A stretch of 64,000 nucleotides of DNA from Augochlora pura (Eukaryota; Arthropoda; Insecta; Hymenoptera; Halictidae), in assembly GCF_028453695.1 (NCBI RefSeq), contig NC_135777.1:434001-498000 (forward strand), in the 5' to 3' direction. Each line of letters opens with the position of its first letter. Position 1 is the first letter of the stretch. The translations under genes were made by a program, and so were the position numbers. This document shows, piece by piece, positions 34,096-46,573 of this stretch. The notes below the pieces were generated by a model. The model saw only the letters and a program-made list of their open reading frames with translations. It searched no databases and had not been told where the DNA came from.

Positions 34096-35585
34096 GTAAG
34101 AGAACGGGGGATACGGTATTCGAGCGGTAACCGTCGCAAAGACCCTACATGACAATTGTCAAAATTCTGTCCGCGCTATTTGCAGAACTCTCTTTTTGTG
34201 CACCGATCAATCATTGAACGCGCTTTACAGCAATGCAAACAAAAAAAGCACTTTTAAAGACTAACAACTTTTAAAATAACTGCAAACACGATGTAATTGA
34301 GGTTATTAAAAATAAAAAAAAAATAATAAAATACCTCCAACTGAAACTATCGTGAACAATACCGGGAATACCGCGAGAATACCGTAGCCTTGAAATCGCG
34401 GCGACTTCGATGCGACTTCGTTCGGTATCCGAATTTTCATCGGCTCACGTGAACAGAACGCGATTTACGATCCCCTTAATTCGAATATTTCGGCGGTGAA
34501 ATAAATAGTTTGTTCGCAGGGGATCTGATACGGTCGCCGCGCGTCGGTCAGAAATACTCGGTTATCGGTATCAGACCCGCCGCGATCTGCTACACGAAAC
34601 ACAGAGAAGTGTGCAATCAGCGGATCGGGCACGTTCAGATCCGGAGAAACGGAGCTTTATAATGCAAAAGTGGCACGCGCCGGCTCGGTGCTTTACGAGC
34701 TCGCTCGTAAAACGAACGCTGGCCTAAAACCTCTAATGACAAAGTTTACGACGATCATCGCGGTCCCGCGACGTGGAATTAGCGGGCTCGTAAAAATACA
34801 ATATCGCCTCGGTCGGGGCCTCGACTTGCTTTTTAACGGGGAAAGTCCTCGGAAGATGTCAACCGTGGCCCGAGTCGCGCGTAAATCAGGACGTATCTTG
34901 ATAGGCCCTGGAAGTCATCAGACTACGGCCGCGTAGAGTCGTTCATATATTAGCCGGCTAATGACCTGCAGTGGGCGGTCGACGACGGATTCCGGGTGGG
35001 GTGTATGCAAACAGCTGTGCATGGCGGCGGGCTCCTCACACCATCTATCCATCCGCCGTAAAACCGTGCGACGGGAAAGGTAGATGGTTCGTTTGAAGGG
35101 TTGAACGGTGGTCCGAGGCGAAGGGATGGAATTCGGCGGGCGGAGATGAGGTTCGGGGCTGTGCGAGTTAGGGGGTTAAAGGGTGTGGGGTGTGGGACGT
35201 GGGGGCTAACGGTGACGGTGAGCCCGGGTGGGGAGGGTAGTCACTGCGACAGTCCGACCCTGAACTTGCCGCGAGCCGATCGATACCAGGTTCACTGTCC
35301 TACTCTCCTCCACTAACCACCTCCATCTCCGGCACTTTCTTCTTCCTGTGCTCCTCTCCCGCCTCTTCTGATCCCAGCTGAAAGGGCACCATAAAACCCC
35401 AAGGCGCTTTCTGCGAGGATCCCGTTACACAAGCCCCGGCTCTTAGCTCGGCGTTAACGAAAAGCGCGACCGAGCGTGAAGAGACACGAGCGTTTCGAGA
35501 GACGCTCGTCGTCATACAGAACGTTCCTGCTCCCCGGATCGATACCTTGATATCCTGCCACTCTGTCTCGCTACTTGTCCTCCTG

Positions 35586-35633
35586 CCCTCCCCTCCCCTC
35601 CCCTCCCCTCTTCTCCCCTCGCCCCCACCTCCC
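35586..35633. repeat. (CCCCT)n array
   Basis: CCCCT or CCCTC units repeated about nine times with one TT interruption. The minus strand satisfies the G-quadruplex rule. Confidence 0.9.
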
Positions 35634-36284
35634 GAAGATTTTTCTTTCGCTTTCGCGCGCAGCCACGCACACGCTGCCTCCCGCTTTTCACCCTAATTTC
35701 CCTGAAATGGTATCGTTCCGACGCGGTTATTCTTCCCCCGATGCTCGAGTTCTGCTTTCCCGCGAATCCTGGAATCTCCTTCGGCTTTTTCGAGGGACCT
35801 TCAATTTTCCACCGTACGAGAGAATTACGCGATACCTTCGTGCGAGATTTTTTTCTTTGCTTATTCACCTTAGAGATAACACTAAAATCTCACGTAACAA
35901 ACGGTACAGAAATAATTGTCGAGAATTTATCGCAAGAATGAGAAATGTGAATTGTATGATAATGTTAATGTATAAGAGGCTATTTTTTAATTCGATAACT
36001 AACCGTTCTTTATTTACTTATCTTAACCAATTAGTTTTTAATTAGAGTACGCTTGCCAAAAAAGCTGCCAACAATATAACTATTCAAACAGTGTAAAGCA
36101 GGTGCGAAGAAAACTTGCAGCGCTTACGTCAACATTTCTTTCAAGGTTATACAGGAGCATTCGACGAACACAGGCTCGAGCCGATAGTGAGAAAACCATT
36201 GAAAGAACCGGGGACTCTCTTTTCCTCTCACGGTTCAGGGAGTCACGTTGCTGTCGTTACCGTCGTCGACGAGATCCAGCCGAT

Positions 36285-36342
36285 GTCGTCGGAGTCGTCG
36301 TAGTCGTCGTGGTCGTCGTGGTCGTCGTAGTCGTCGTCGTCC
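36285..36342. repeat. (GTC)n trinucleotide array
   Basis: Nineteen triplets, GTC with interspersed GTG, GTA and GAG variants. It reads poly-Val in one plus-strand frame. Confidence 0.93.
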
Positions 36343-39240
36343 CTTGAAATGTGAAAAGACGAAGGGCTGGGAAGGTGAATGGTTACACCATGCGCCGCAT
36401 CGAAAGCCCGTTGGTCCGCCTAATGTCCCATCCATTCCGTTCCATAATAGCGCCCCGAGGAATTAGCGATAACTACGATCACGTATCGCTAAACTCCTCC
36501 ATAGTCACACCTTTCCAGTTACGTGCCGGATGACTTCGATTCAGAAACTTTGCTCGGAAGTTTTCTTTTATCTCTCGTTATTAGGGGTTTCTGCTAATCT
36601 AGCCGATGATCTTTCCACGGTTGGGCCATATGGTCCGAGCATTATTAGTACCATTAATTATACCGCGTGGTCCACCATATTTATCCGCTTTCTCGTTGCT
36701 TAAATTTAAATGTTAAAAGTACAATATGCTGTAATTTATTCTAAAGCTATTCTTCTCGTGACAATGTTAGTATTAAATATTGTGTAAGCATTTATATTAT
36801 ATTATCTAATTGTAATGTATATAATTTAATATTTAATATGCAGACTATTTCGAAATGATTGTTGATTTTCAAATTTCCAACAACGTTGGAACTTTCAGAT
36901 AATTTTTAAATGATCACGGTGCTTCACCTTGAACAGTGCCAACATCCTGTATATTTGATAATGCCGAGGACGGTAGTTATTTCGACGTTGAACCATGCCG
37001 CACGCCAAGAGTCACTTAAACGTTTTTCTCCGTCAGTTTGCACAGAACCGTGCCCTCGTCAGCGTATACCCCATTGCTCGTCATTCGGATCCCGGAGTCA
37101 AGTTTATTTGATCTCTATCTCTCTCCGCGCCTTGTGGACTTAGGGAAAAGTGTCCCCCGTTAATTCATAACTCAGCGACACGTCTTTGTACAAGGTGTTT
37201 GCGCAAACGGGTTAACTGCGAATATCCTCGAGGTACTTGTAGCTATGCGCGCGGCGAAGCAAGATGACGTATAACGATGACTAATGGCTGTTTCCCTCCA
37301 TCACCGACGGGCTCATCAACCATGACTGGTGCCAAGTACGAGCACCGACCGTATAAATGGATATATACGCACTGTGTGCCATCGTCTGGGAAAACAAGAT
37401 TGCATTGGTCACTCACCAACGGTAAATGACCGGCGATGACAGCGTGCGAAAACAACGGAATAATCCGCTTAACCAAATTGCTTTTATATGTACAATTATG
37501 CCCGTGGCCGCAAGACGAATCTCCCAGGCAATTTTAGTACGAATTTGTTTCTATTTTGATCGCGTTAGACGTAGCGAAACTTTGCGAAACTGTGAAAAGT
37601 GGAACTATATAATTTAACGTTCATTATTGAATTATATATTTTATAACAATGATTTATACCGGTAAAAAAATATTACAATCGATGTTTTAATATATGTATG
37701 TTGAGAAATTAGAAAAATTACATCATCCATGGGGATTTAATGCCGAGATGGCCGAGGAGCCGAGGGATTAAGTGTGTCTATATCAAAAGAATGCCCGAAG
37801 TTAAACGAATTCAGCGGGGCGATGAGCTTTAATGAAAAATGTCCTAAACGTGCTGAACGACCCCTCACTCCGTTGGATATTAATCGCGGTGGTTCAATTA
37901 TACTTCCAATCGTCCCTTTCCCGCGAACTACTACTCCGTGACGACCGCCCCATGAAATTATTGCGCCCCACCTCGCCAGAATTATATAGTTATAGGGGGC
38001 GGGGGGGATTCTCTTCCGACTTCTTTCTCCTTCGGCGTTTTCCAGAACGCGCGACCAGAAAAAAGAAACGCAGAAGCCTGTGAAATGGAAAAGGTGAGAG
38101 AGGGAAAATACACCTGCCCGGAACCGGACGGAATATCGTCGCTCGTTAAATTACTTTCTCTTTGCGCGCCGCCGGAGTATGATCAAAATTAACCCTGATT
38201 TATGACCGGTTCCCATCGGCCTCGTTTTTACTATCCGGTTACGTGTGACTGTCAGATTGGTTACGACATTGAGGATTTGAATCGCGAGGAAAGAATTCTT
38301 CGAGCCGAAGCCAATCGTAAAAATGGAATAAGTTTATAACTCCGGCTCCCTTCGAGGCAATTTGAATATTAATACTGGACCGCCTATCGTTACGTATTCA
38401 TGATAAAAATGAGTAAGTAAAGTGGAGACTAACAAAAATTACTGCAAGAAAAGAAGTGTCTGGACATTTTTGCTTCTAACAATTAACGAAGACTATGTTT
38501 ACTAGGTTTACTTAAGTTTATTAACAGTCGGGAAAATAATGTGAAATTCACAGCTAAAATGGCTTCGAGTACAAAGGGTTGAACTTTAAGAGAACGCGTA
38601 AACTAAAAGAATTTCGCGCACGACGTGGCCAACACAATCCAAGAATAATTTACGTATATCCGCGTTCATTGCGTTACACGCAACTACAAACCGGTTCACG
38701 GTAAATCCTTTTGCTTCAATGGAACGTCGACTCCGATCCGAATTTAATGCTTGATATTTGAATAAAATTTGCCGCGGACCGCGGACCAAAGGTCAAACTC
38801 GATTTCCTCGAAAACGAAGCTTTGTATGAAAACAACTCGTTGGGAATATTTCGACGTTACTTTCAGAATCAACCGCCTTTCAGTCGGGTCCGACAATTCG
38901 GCGTGCGCACATTGTGCAACAACAATAACTTCATTACAGCAAAACACGGCCGTAGAACAAAGGCAGAATTTATAATAACAATCGGCATATTGCGAGAGGA
39001 AAACCGACGAGCGGCGTGTGCGCGCGCGGTCCAACAACGACGGCCGGGGAATATTTTTAACGAGTGCCATGTAACACCGTAAATAATCTCTCTCTTCAAA
39101 GGAATTCATTCGTATTTATTTGCGCCCCGAAACGATCATGCCTCGGGTTAAACGAGCAACGGGCCGTGCGTTGTCCGGGAATAATTACATGCAAATTATA
39201 TGAATAAACATCGAGAATTTTCAACGAATTTTCTCCGGTG

Positions 39241-39330
39241 GCCGCGGCGGCGGCGGTGGCGGCGGCTTGGGCGGCGCACTCTTCCCTCTGTCCCTACGGC
39301 CGGCGCGGCACGGCGCGGCACGGCGCGGCG
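39241..39330. repeat. GGC tract and 10-bp CpG tandem repeat
   Basis: A GGC-rich tract (39241-39275) followed at 39301-39330 by three near-identical copies of CGGCGCGGCA. The surrounding 39200-40250 is the most CpG-dense part of the window and holds many overlapping chance frames on both strands. Confidence 0.88.
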
Positions 39331-41076
39331 CGCGTTGCCAACGATGCGATTGAGAGCGTGCCACGTAGGAAACGAGCGGTCCGCGCGTATGAAGCCCGTG
39401 CACAAAGTGAACGCCCCGCGAGGGTGTGCGCGTCCGGGAACGTGTATCATCACGTATGCATCGAACGTGCACGCGTATCCTCTCGCTTTTGGTATAATAT
39501 CGCAAACTGGGTGCAACGTAAACAATTTATACCGGCGCGGCTCTCCGCTCGGGCCTCCTCTCCGCTTCGGCCCTCCTCTCCGCTCCGCGCAGCGCCGAAC
39601 CGCGCCGAACCGGTACACGCGCGTATATATTTCAGTGTCATTTTAATTTGCACACTCGGAATATTTTACCATCGCATTTGTATCCGCATTACAGGCGGCG
39701 CAATGTAATCTCGTCGATATTTCGCGGCGCGTCGCGGGAACGCTCGGGCCCACCTTCCATTTTAATTATTTTCGCCCTCCCTCCCATTCGCCCCCGAAAG
39801 TAGACGTTGCTTTCGGGACGGGGATGCGGAAAATTCCGGAGCTCCCGGCGTGACGCGGGGGCTGAATCAAGGAAGGGAAGCGGAAAACCGGGAAGCGAGA
39901 CACAGTGTTAGCTCGAGTGAGTCCGGGGGCGGGGTGGCCGCGCGGGAGGGAAGATGTGCATTTTCCACGAATATTTGTACTCTTTATTCGTCTTCCCTTG
40001 CTTACCGAAAGACGCCGTCGCATAATAGGGGTGCGCGCGCGCGTGCGTCCCCCGTATACTCGGTGCTCCGAAAGTGCACGGCCGAACAATACGGGGAATC
40101 CGTTCGGATCTTTGCATGCTTTATATCGCTTTTGCGACGAGGAATCCATGATAAATACCGGCAGCGGACGATCCTACGGCCCAGCACCCGCGTCTCAGAA
40201 TTTACCAAACCGTCGGCATTGTTCGAGCTTCGAACGATCCTTACTTGCTACGTTCTTTGCACGCGGAATGTTCGTATAATGCATGTCCACGTTGCAGGCG
40301 TGTTGCCTTGATTGGGTTGTTTAACAATTTGCTGTTATATTTACTGCATCACGCAGACTCCGTTTAGTTTTCAAACAATTTGTCACTTTCTCAAAAGAAA
40401 CAGGGATGCCTCGAAGTCTTGTATCATATGGAAAACGCTAGAACAATTTTTAGAGCAACAGTGACGAACGAACATTGCGCTCGACGCAAATGAAGTAGTT
40501 CGAAGAGCTGCCAAAAAAGTTGCGCCACATGCTGAAACCCCGTGTACACGCAGCAATTTAGATAACCTTCGGAAGCTACTTGAACTTATCTAACTTTTTA
40601 ATGATAAAAGTTAACCGAATAGAAGTTTACGAGATTCCGCGCTCGCAAAATGGTTAATTAGCCATGCCACCATCGTGGTGGTATCGATAACCTTCGCGTT
40701 TCCGGGCGCGAGCAAACAACTCGACAACAGCACGTGAGATACTCGTGCGTGAATCGCGGGAACTTTCCCTGGCGGGGAAAGTTGCAAAAATTAGGTTCGG
40801 AGAAATGGAACTTATCGAAGAAGGAGAAGTTCATGCTAGGAAGGGGGCCACGTGGTCACGGTTCGACCACACGTATATCGTGTTCCCGATTCGAGGGGTG
40901 GAAAGTTGCGCGCGCGTGTATATTAGTTACATATAGATAGCTGTGCACAGGGATTCGCGCGATAGCGCGGCGAATTAAGCTCGTCGAATAGCAGAATTCG
41001 TTAATGCCTCTCGCGTGAGGAAGATCGATTGGATTTACCTTGGTGCCACGCTAACGCAACTCAGCCGAACCCCTCG

Positions 41077-41111
<35 letters not shown>
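41077..41111. repeat. Poly-C run, 35 bp
   Basis: Thirty-five consecutive C, the longest homopolymer in the window. Its length is unlikely to be reported reliably. Confidence 0.97.
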
Positions 41112-41112
<1 letters not shown>

Positions 41113-41825
41113 TCCCTTCTCTCTTGTCGTTTTGGCCCCTGTATACGGCTCGCCCTCGAAACTTCCTCGCACGAATTAACCCGCAGACCGTGTGCACGCG
41201 TGCAGTGAAAACCAGAACCACATCTTGTCGTAACGAGGCGGAGCGGTTAGGTATAACGCTTGTAACGAGGCTCGCACCCTCTGGCGTGTTTGTGGTGTAA
41301 CGTCGCAAAGTTACATTCTACGTGAGCCCGAGCTTACCGCTGCGTGTGTGCACGGGACGAGGATTGCAACTGCCGACTCTCACCAGGTGGGTGGTAATAA
41401 GTTCGTACAAGTTGCCGCCGGGTCTCTGCGCCTGCACCGCGCGACAGCCTTCCAGCGTCCTTCTCCTGGTCCCACCGACCAACCTCTCCCACCTTCGGCA
41501 CATCCCGTCCTAACCGAGGCCAGAGCAGCCCACCTGTCCTCATCATTCTCTCGGCGCACGCATTCGACTGCACTTTGACCGCACGCGTATTCGGCCGACG
41601 AGCTTCAACCTTAATTGACACGTGTACGTTCCGTAGCTTGTACCCTGACCACGCGTACCCTTTAAGCTGATGCAGCTCAATCTAGTTCTGTAGGTTTGTA
41701 CGTGTATTTATGCGCTGGCTGGCCCGCAATATGTAAATCGGGATGCTCCTAACGCTGAAATGAATAAATCGTTCCCGTGGTTCTGGATCAACGTGATAGC
41801 GCTACGTGCAACCGCAGGGACTAGT

Positions 41826-41826
<1 letters not shown>

Positions 41827-41858
<32 letters not shown>
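41827..41858. repeat. (TGGC)8 tetranucleotide array
   Basis: Eight perfect TGGC units. Confidence 0.97.
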
Positions 41859-42795
41859 GATGTCCACTGCGACGTACGGTCTGCTACTTTTCATGCAGCG
41901 GAGACGCATAGTGTTTCTGAAATCAGCGGTTAGCATCGTTTATAACGGGACTTAGATATATATATAAGTGCACGTGTTTGCAAAAGTAAGCACGCAAATT
42001 ATTGCAAAAGACCTGCCCATTTTTAAATGATAGTAATCGAAACATCCACACGCCGGCGTCGTATACGATTTAAATCGAAATCGTACTAGTTTGCGAAAAA
42101 ACGAACGATAGTATCGGTCTAATAGAGACCACGAATGATCGAGATCACTGGCAATCGCAACCGTGTTAATTGAGGCTCGACTGTGTTCGAGAAATGGATC
42201 TAACAATTTTGTTTGCGAGTCAGAGAACCCGGCTGTATCATGCAAATGAGAGTAAGTGGTACGTACGCGCGGCTCCCGCGGATACGTGGCCTTTTTTTGC
42301 GCAGTCACAGGAATTCAAAACGGAGATTCTATCCGGTCCGCTACGTTCGATGGATTCGTGCTGGCGTGTAAGGGGACTCTCGCCTGACCAACCTCTCACG
42401 GGTCCATCACTGAAACTCTGTGCAGCTCGCTCTATCGACGAATCTCGTTCTTCATTCCTGTCCGATGGTAGGTGCATGCAGGGAACGGATTATAAAAACT
42501 CAGCCTAGAAAGCAGCTTGGATCCTCGATGTTGTCGACCGATCCTGTTGGTGGAGCACTTCAAAACTCTCGGGATGGTGCTATATTTGAGATCAAATGAT
42601 TAATGTTAACCAAAATGTATTGCTATAATAATATATCATTCTATGAAACTTAACAAATGCTGCCATAGAAGAGTAAAATACATATATAGTTGATATAAAA
42701 TATGATGGTTCAATGCAAGTGGTTTGTTACTTTATAATTTTGATGGATTGCAATGTAAACGTGAGAAAATAAATAATTTATTTTCAAGCGTATTT

Positions 42796-42884
42796 GTATT
42801 TATTGTCAACTCTGTTCCGTATTCATTATCCACCGTGTTCGTATTTGTTCTGAACCGTGTTTGGATTTATTGTCAGCTATTTTG
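42796..42884. repeat. Degenerate 22-bp minisatellite, 4 copies
   Basis: Units start at 42796, 42819, 42841 and 42863, with a rough consensus of GTATTTATTGTCAACCGTGT plus two bases. Copies share their ends and a TATTGTCA/GAACCGTGT pattern but diverge internally, suggesting an old duplication. Confidence 0.65.
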
Positions 42885-45800
42885 TTAAATCTACAGTAGA
42901 ACCATGATTCGACAGATATTGTCGGCCGAATGCAGAGCGGCAGAGTGACCGAATTATTTGTCGAAGCGTCGTCCGTTGTGGGTAGTCATTTTTCGGAGTT
43001 GCGACAAAACCGGCAACCGTATCGCACGTGGAACAGGATTGCACCATGGGATGGCGGCCCGGTGCAGAAAACCCTGTTACGTGGATGGTCACAAAGGGAC
43101 CAGGCCCAAGGGGTTGCGTGTCTAACGGACCCGCTAATTGCTGCAACGCGTCTTGAGGTTTGTGATATATCAAAGCCTATATCGAGTGCGCAGCCTGAAA
43201 CGCTAGACGAACGCGGGTTCGCCGAAAATCTGCAGGAACAAAGTAACTCTTCGGATTCGAATTCCAAATTGAATTTATACTCCGCTGCAAATAATTTCTA
43301 CGAGTGTATAAAATTATAATAACTTATTGTTAAACGTTAAGAGTGTAATGAAAATTTCAAAGTGCCAACGTTTCGAGGAGTACCAAAACTATAAGTATAC
43401 GAAGTATCAAAAATGTATAAAGTGACGTTATAATTGATTAATAAATTCTACCGAGCCAGTAAAGAGACTGAGTTTAATTTCATTATATAAATTGGGAGAA
43501 TGCAATTATCGGGCTTTTAATTGTCTTTTACTGTAGAACGGATATAAATGAACCAATTTATCAAATGAATTCGCACAATTGCACTTTCACATCTATAATT
43601 AAGATACGTTTCACGGTTTCAACGTTGGCCAATCTTTCTTTTCGGACACTGTGAGGCATTTAAATTCGTATTTAGAACTTATATTGCAACAATCTAATTT
43701 GCCGACTCAAAATGTAAAAGAAATACGAGGCCGGTATAATCGCAGTAACTTTTAACTTTTAACAGCAAACTGAATTACGATTGTTTAACGATTTTTACAA
43801 TATGAACCGAAACGTCGAAATTATTTTAGAAAGCGATGTAGCAATTTTTCGCCAAGTCCCAGTGCAGTAAAACGAAAGAACTTTGTCACACGTTGGATCG
43901 TTCTGTCTCTAAAATATTGCCATTCTCGAGTCTGTAAAAGTGTTCTCGTATTACTGAATCGCGGAGAGTGCAAGATTCTTCTGGGCAATAGTTCCTCTTA
44001 TTTGCAAGATATATCATAGACTAGGCTCGCTAAGTTCTTAGGAAAATTCGATACATTACGCAGAGTGGAGCTATCTTCGACATAAATTACACAGGGCTGT
44101 GCAATATTAAGAAAATCCAATTTCCTCGCCGTGGGATTGTCGCGATACGAGGGCGCACGCGGCCGACGTGAACGAATAGGTTTGCAGATCGACGACGCCA
44201 ATCTTAAGAGTTAAGACTACTCTTAGTTTGTATACATATATACACGGCGAGTCTATGGCGGGACAGGCCCCAGACGACTTTTGATTTGTTACGCAAACAT
44301 TTCGGTTCATCTTCGACGGGGGTGATTCCCATCTTTGCGAAACTTCATAGAGGAAATTGCTGCGAAGCGGATTGCGTGCCGTGGGATAGAACGTTTGTAC
44401 GCCTAGCACGATGAGTACACGGAATGTCGAGCCGATTCCATGTGAGCACGCTCGAGAAAAGGATGCTTGCCTCTCCGGAATTTTAACGTCTTTATACCCA
44501 GAGTGATCCGCTTTAATCGCTGAAACCTAGCAATTAGTGATAATCTTGAAAAACCAAACAATCTACGGTGATTTAATTCATTTAACTATATAAATAGTCT
44601 CGCTTAAACGGTCAAACGCGAAGCAATGAAATTGTTTAAAGAATTTGGAAACGTAAGTAAAAATCGTTTCGAAAACTAAATATGTTTAGCATGAACGATA
44701 ATTTGGCGGGTTTTCCTCCGCGTGAAACGGAGATATTGAGCTATTCAGTTTCCGCTAACAGGCCTCGTATAGCTCGCAGACGGTTTTTATAAGCTTTTAA
44801 AACATGAAATAGGACATGTTAGACTCATAATAGAAGAGAATGGAAAAATGTGCCACCAGTTTTACGATTGTTCTACAGAGGTGGTTTTATGGTGCCGTAA
44901 CTCTGTATCCATTTTATGATTCACAAATTGGGCGGAGCGATAGAAGGAAAAAAGGAGAATACTTTGAACGTTTAAATTTTATTAAACCAATTACACGTAT
45001 TTGAATATTTTTAATAAATGCGTGTCAGTTTGAAAATATGAATATCGAAATGTTATTACATTTGGTTCTTTCGTTTTATCTCTGAAACGTCTTTTATTCT
45101 CTTAAAACATTGTATCTAAACTGTTGGATTAATTAAACAGTTGCTTGATATTTTAACGCGCGAACGCATAAGAATGTCTTAATTCGCATGACGCAATCCA
45201 TGTAATTTTCTCTTTAAGGAAAACGTGGCGGCCATTACAGTGAAAAACTGCGAAGAAAAATTTTTCGTAAATTGCTAAACATTTTCACGGTAATACAGCG
45301 GAGGCCCATTTATTGTTGTCATCGTTAAAAAAAACGAGGACACTTACCTTGTCATAGCCAGAACGCGGCAGGTATTCGAATAATTTATTCGGCGTGTAAC
45401 GAGCAGATACTCGGGTGTTCGGACGGTAATGGTTATGCTAATTTATTAATCTCCGGCTACTCCGCCAGGCGTCATTGTTTTCCACGGGAACTTTCACTGA
45501 TTTCCCTCGAGCGGAAATCAAAGTACGTAAGTTCCGGATCGTTTAACGACCGATAAAGGGATACTTGTATCGGTGTCGAGTGCCAGCAAACTTTGCCAGA
45601 ACGAGACATCTGCTTTTTGGCTGTAAACAACCACGAGCGTCTTGACAAGCGTAATGTAGCTTTAATCGCGATACAAAGCGGCGTAGACTTATTTATTATT
45701 TGCTGCTTGCCAACCAACTTCGCGCCCTCTTTATCCGTCACGCGCCATTTTTATCCTGGAGTCGATCATTTGACGACGCGGCTCGCAAAATATGAACATC

Positions 45801-46462
45801 GGCAGAAGCTGATGTTCTCGAATCGAATGTTTGGCCTACCCCATATTTTATGGTAACACTAATTTAATAATTAAATAATTAGTAGCGAGTGAGACTCGTG
45901 GTGAAGATTTTATGCAATATTAATTTATGAATATCATTAATTTCTTCTACATCGAAGTAAAAATAAATTCAAGTCTGCTCCTGTTAGGAAAACAATTGAA
46001 TACGAATAAGTGATAATCGTCGCAGCATGAAAGGAGCGACAGTGCAAGGGGTTAAAAAATCCGATGAATTCCGAGACAATCGTCATTACAACGCGCAACG
46101 ATTGGACTCCGTCCGGAATCGCGTTTAAAATTAACTCGAATCAAATTATGTCGGCTATACGTCCCGGAATGTGCAAACTTGGACTTTTAAAGTCATAGAT
46201 TTCATATGAAAAGTCCATCGGTCGTCCCGCAGGATGAAATAGTGGAGAAAGGGAAGGCCAACGTAATCTTTCGAAGACTTGGTGGGGGAGATGGCTCGGA
46301 GCCCACTGGCGAGAAACTCGGTATACCATGCGACGCGGCCCCGCTCCCTGTGCCGTTTGTCATTACGGCTGGCCACATTTTATTTATAATAATTGGTTAG
46401 AAACAGTTACGTGGTTCTGGCTTAAGGTGGGGACCGTGTGGAATTTATGAAGTCAAGGGGAT
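42885..46462. other. Non-coding stretch with a GC-rich island
   Basis: No gene is recognised. A GC-rich island at about 42930-43260, open on both strands for roughly 100-130 codons, stands out against AT-rich flanks but resembles no family I know. The rest to 45300 is AT-rich. A minus-strand donor is listed separately. Confidence 0.55.
45348..45435 (-). CDS. Candidate exon end, minus strand
   Basis: On the minus strand AAG|GTAAGTG at 45350-45341 is a consensus donor. One frame leading into it is open for about 30 codons from a TAG near 45437 and ends ...NKLFEYLPRSGYDK, a non-repetitive peptide with plausible composition. No good acceptor or ATG was found at the upstream side, and no family is recognised. 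A 15-bp palindrome (45377-45391) lies inside the segment. Confidence 0.18.
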
Positions 46463-46573
46463 CTGGACCGAGCCAGGAGATTCTGGGGTGTCTTGGTCTC
46501 TTGGAGGCAGTCCAGATGCGGCTACGCTTCGGCCAACCCCTTCGCATAAGGGTTTGGCTATCTTACCGCGAAG
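46463..46573. ncRNA. Two adjacent stem-loops, candidate structured RNA
   Basis: Hairpin 1: CTGGAC (46463-46468) pairs with GTCCAG (46510-46515), and inside it CCAGGAGA (46473-46480) pairs with TCTCTTGG (46497-46504) with one G-U pair. Hairpin 2: GCCAACCCCTT (46532-46542) pairs with AAGGGTTTGGC (46548-46558) with one mismatch around a five-base loop, and CTTCG/CGAAG (46527-46531, 46569-46573) can close it from outside. Two stable stems within 111 bp are uncommon in this window. No known RNA family is recognised, and the strand of any transcript is unknown. Confidence 0.3.

Larger units (their letters stand above)
34102..39240. other. Non-coding stretch
   Basis: No gene is recognised. GC-rich with scattered frames at 34660-36000; a CCCCT array at 35586-35633; a GTC triplet array at 36285-36342; AT-rich at 36700-36910 and 37610-37730. 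A donor-like AAAAG|GTGAGA at about 38090 follows a frame already closed by TGA at 38081. Confidence 0.6.
39331..42795. other. CpG-rich then repeat-bearing non-coding stretch
   Basis: No gene is recognised. It holds an alternating GC tract at 40030-40048 (Z-DNA-prone) and CACGTG within a small hairpin at 40848-40872. A 35-bp poly-C and a TGGC array follow. A minus-strand frame (41621 to 41334) stays open up to a GCG|GTAAGC donor at about 41326, and a plus-strand AGA|GTAAGT donor lies at 42250. Neither is attached to a recognised product. Confidence 0.6.

Noticed and set aside
39196..40311. Cluster of 120-156-codon frames on both strands
   Set aside because: CpG-rich DNA with few stops in all six frames. 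Four or more frames overlap at each point and none has splice signals or recognisable motifs.
42585..42605. TGAGATCA matching the start of the bantam seed
   Set aside because: Only eight bases match and no precursor fold is present.
43245..43270. GGATTCGAATTCC resembling a tRNA B box
   Set aside because: The stem does not close and no cloverleaf can be drawn around it.
45593..45856. 87-codon plus-strand frame with plausible residue composition
   Set aside because: No splice signals, no promoter, overlapped by a similar-length minus-strand frame, and no recognised family.
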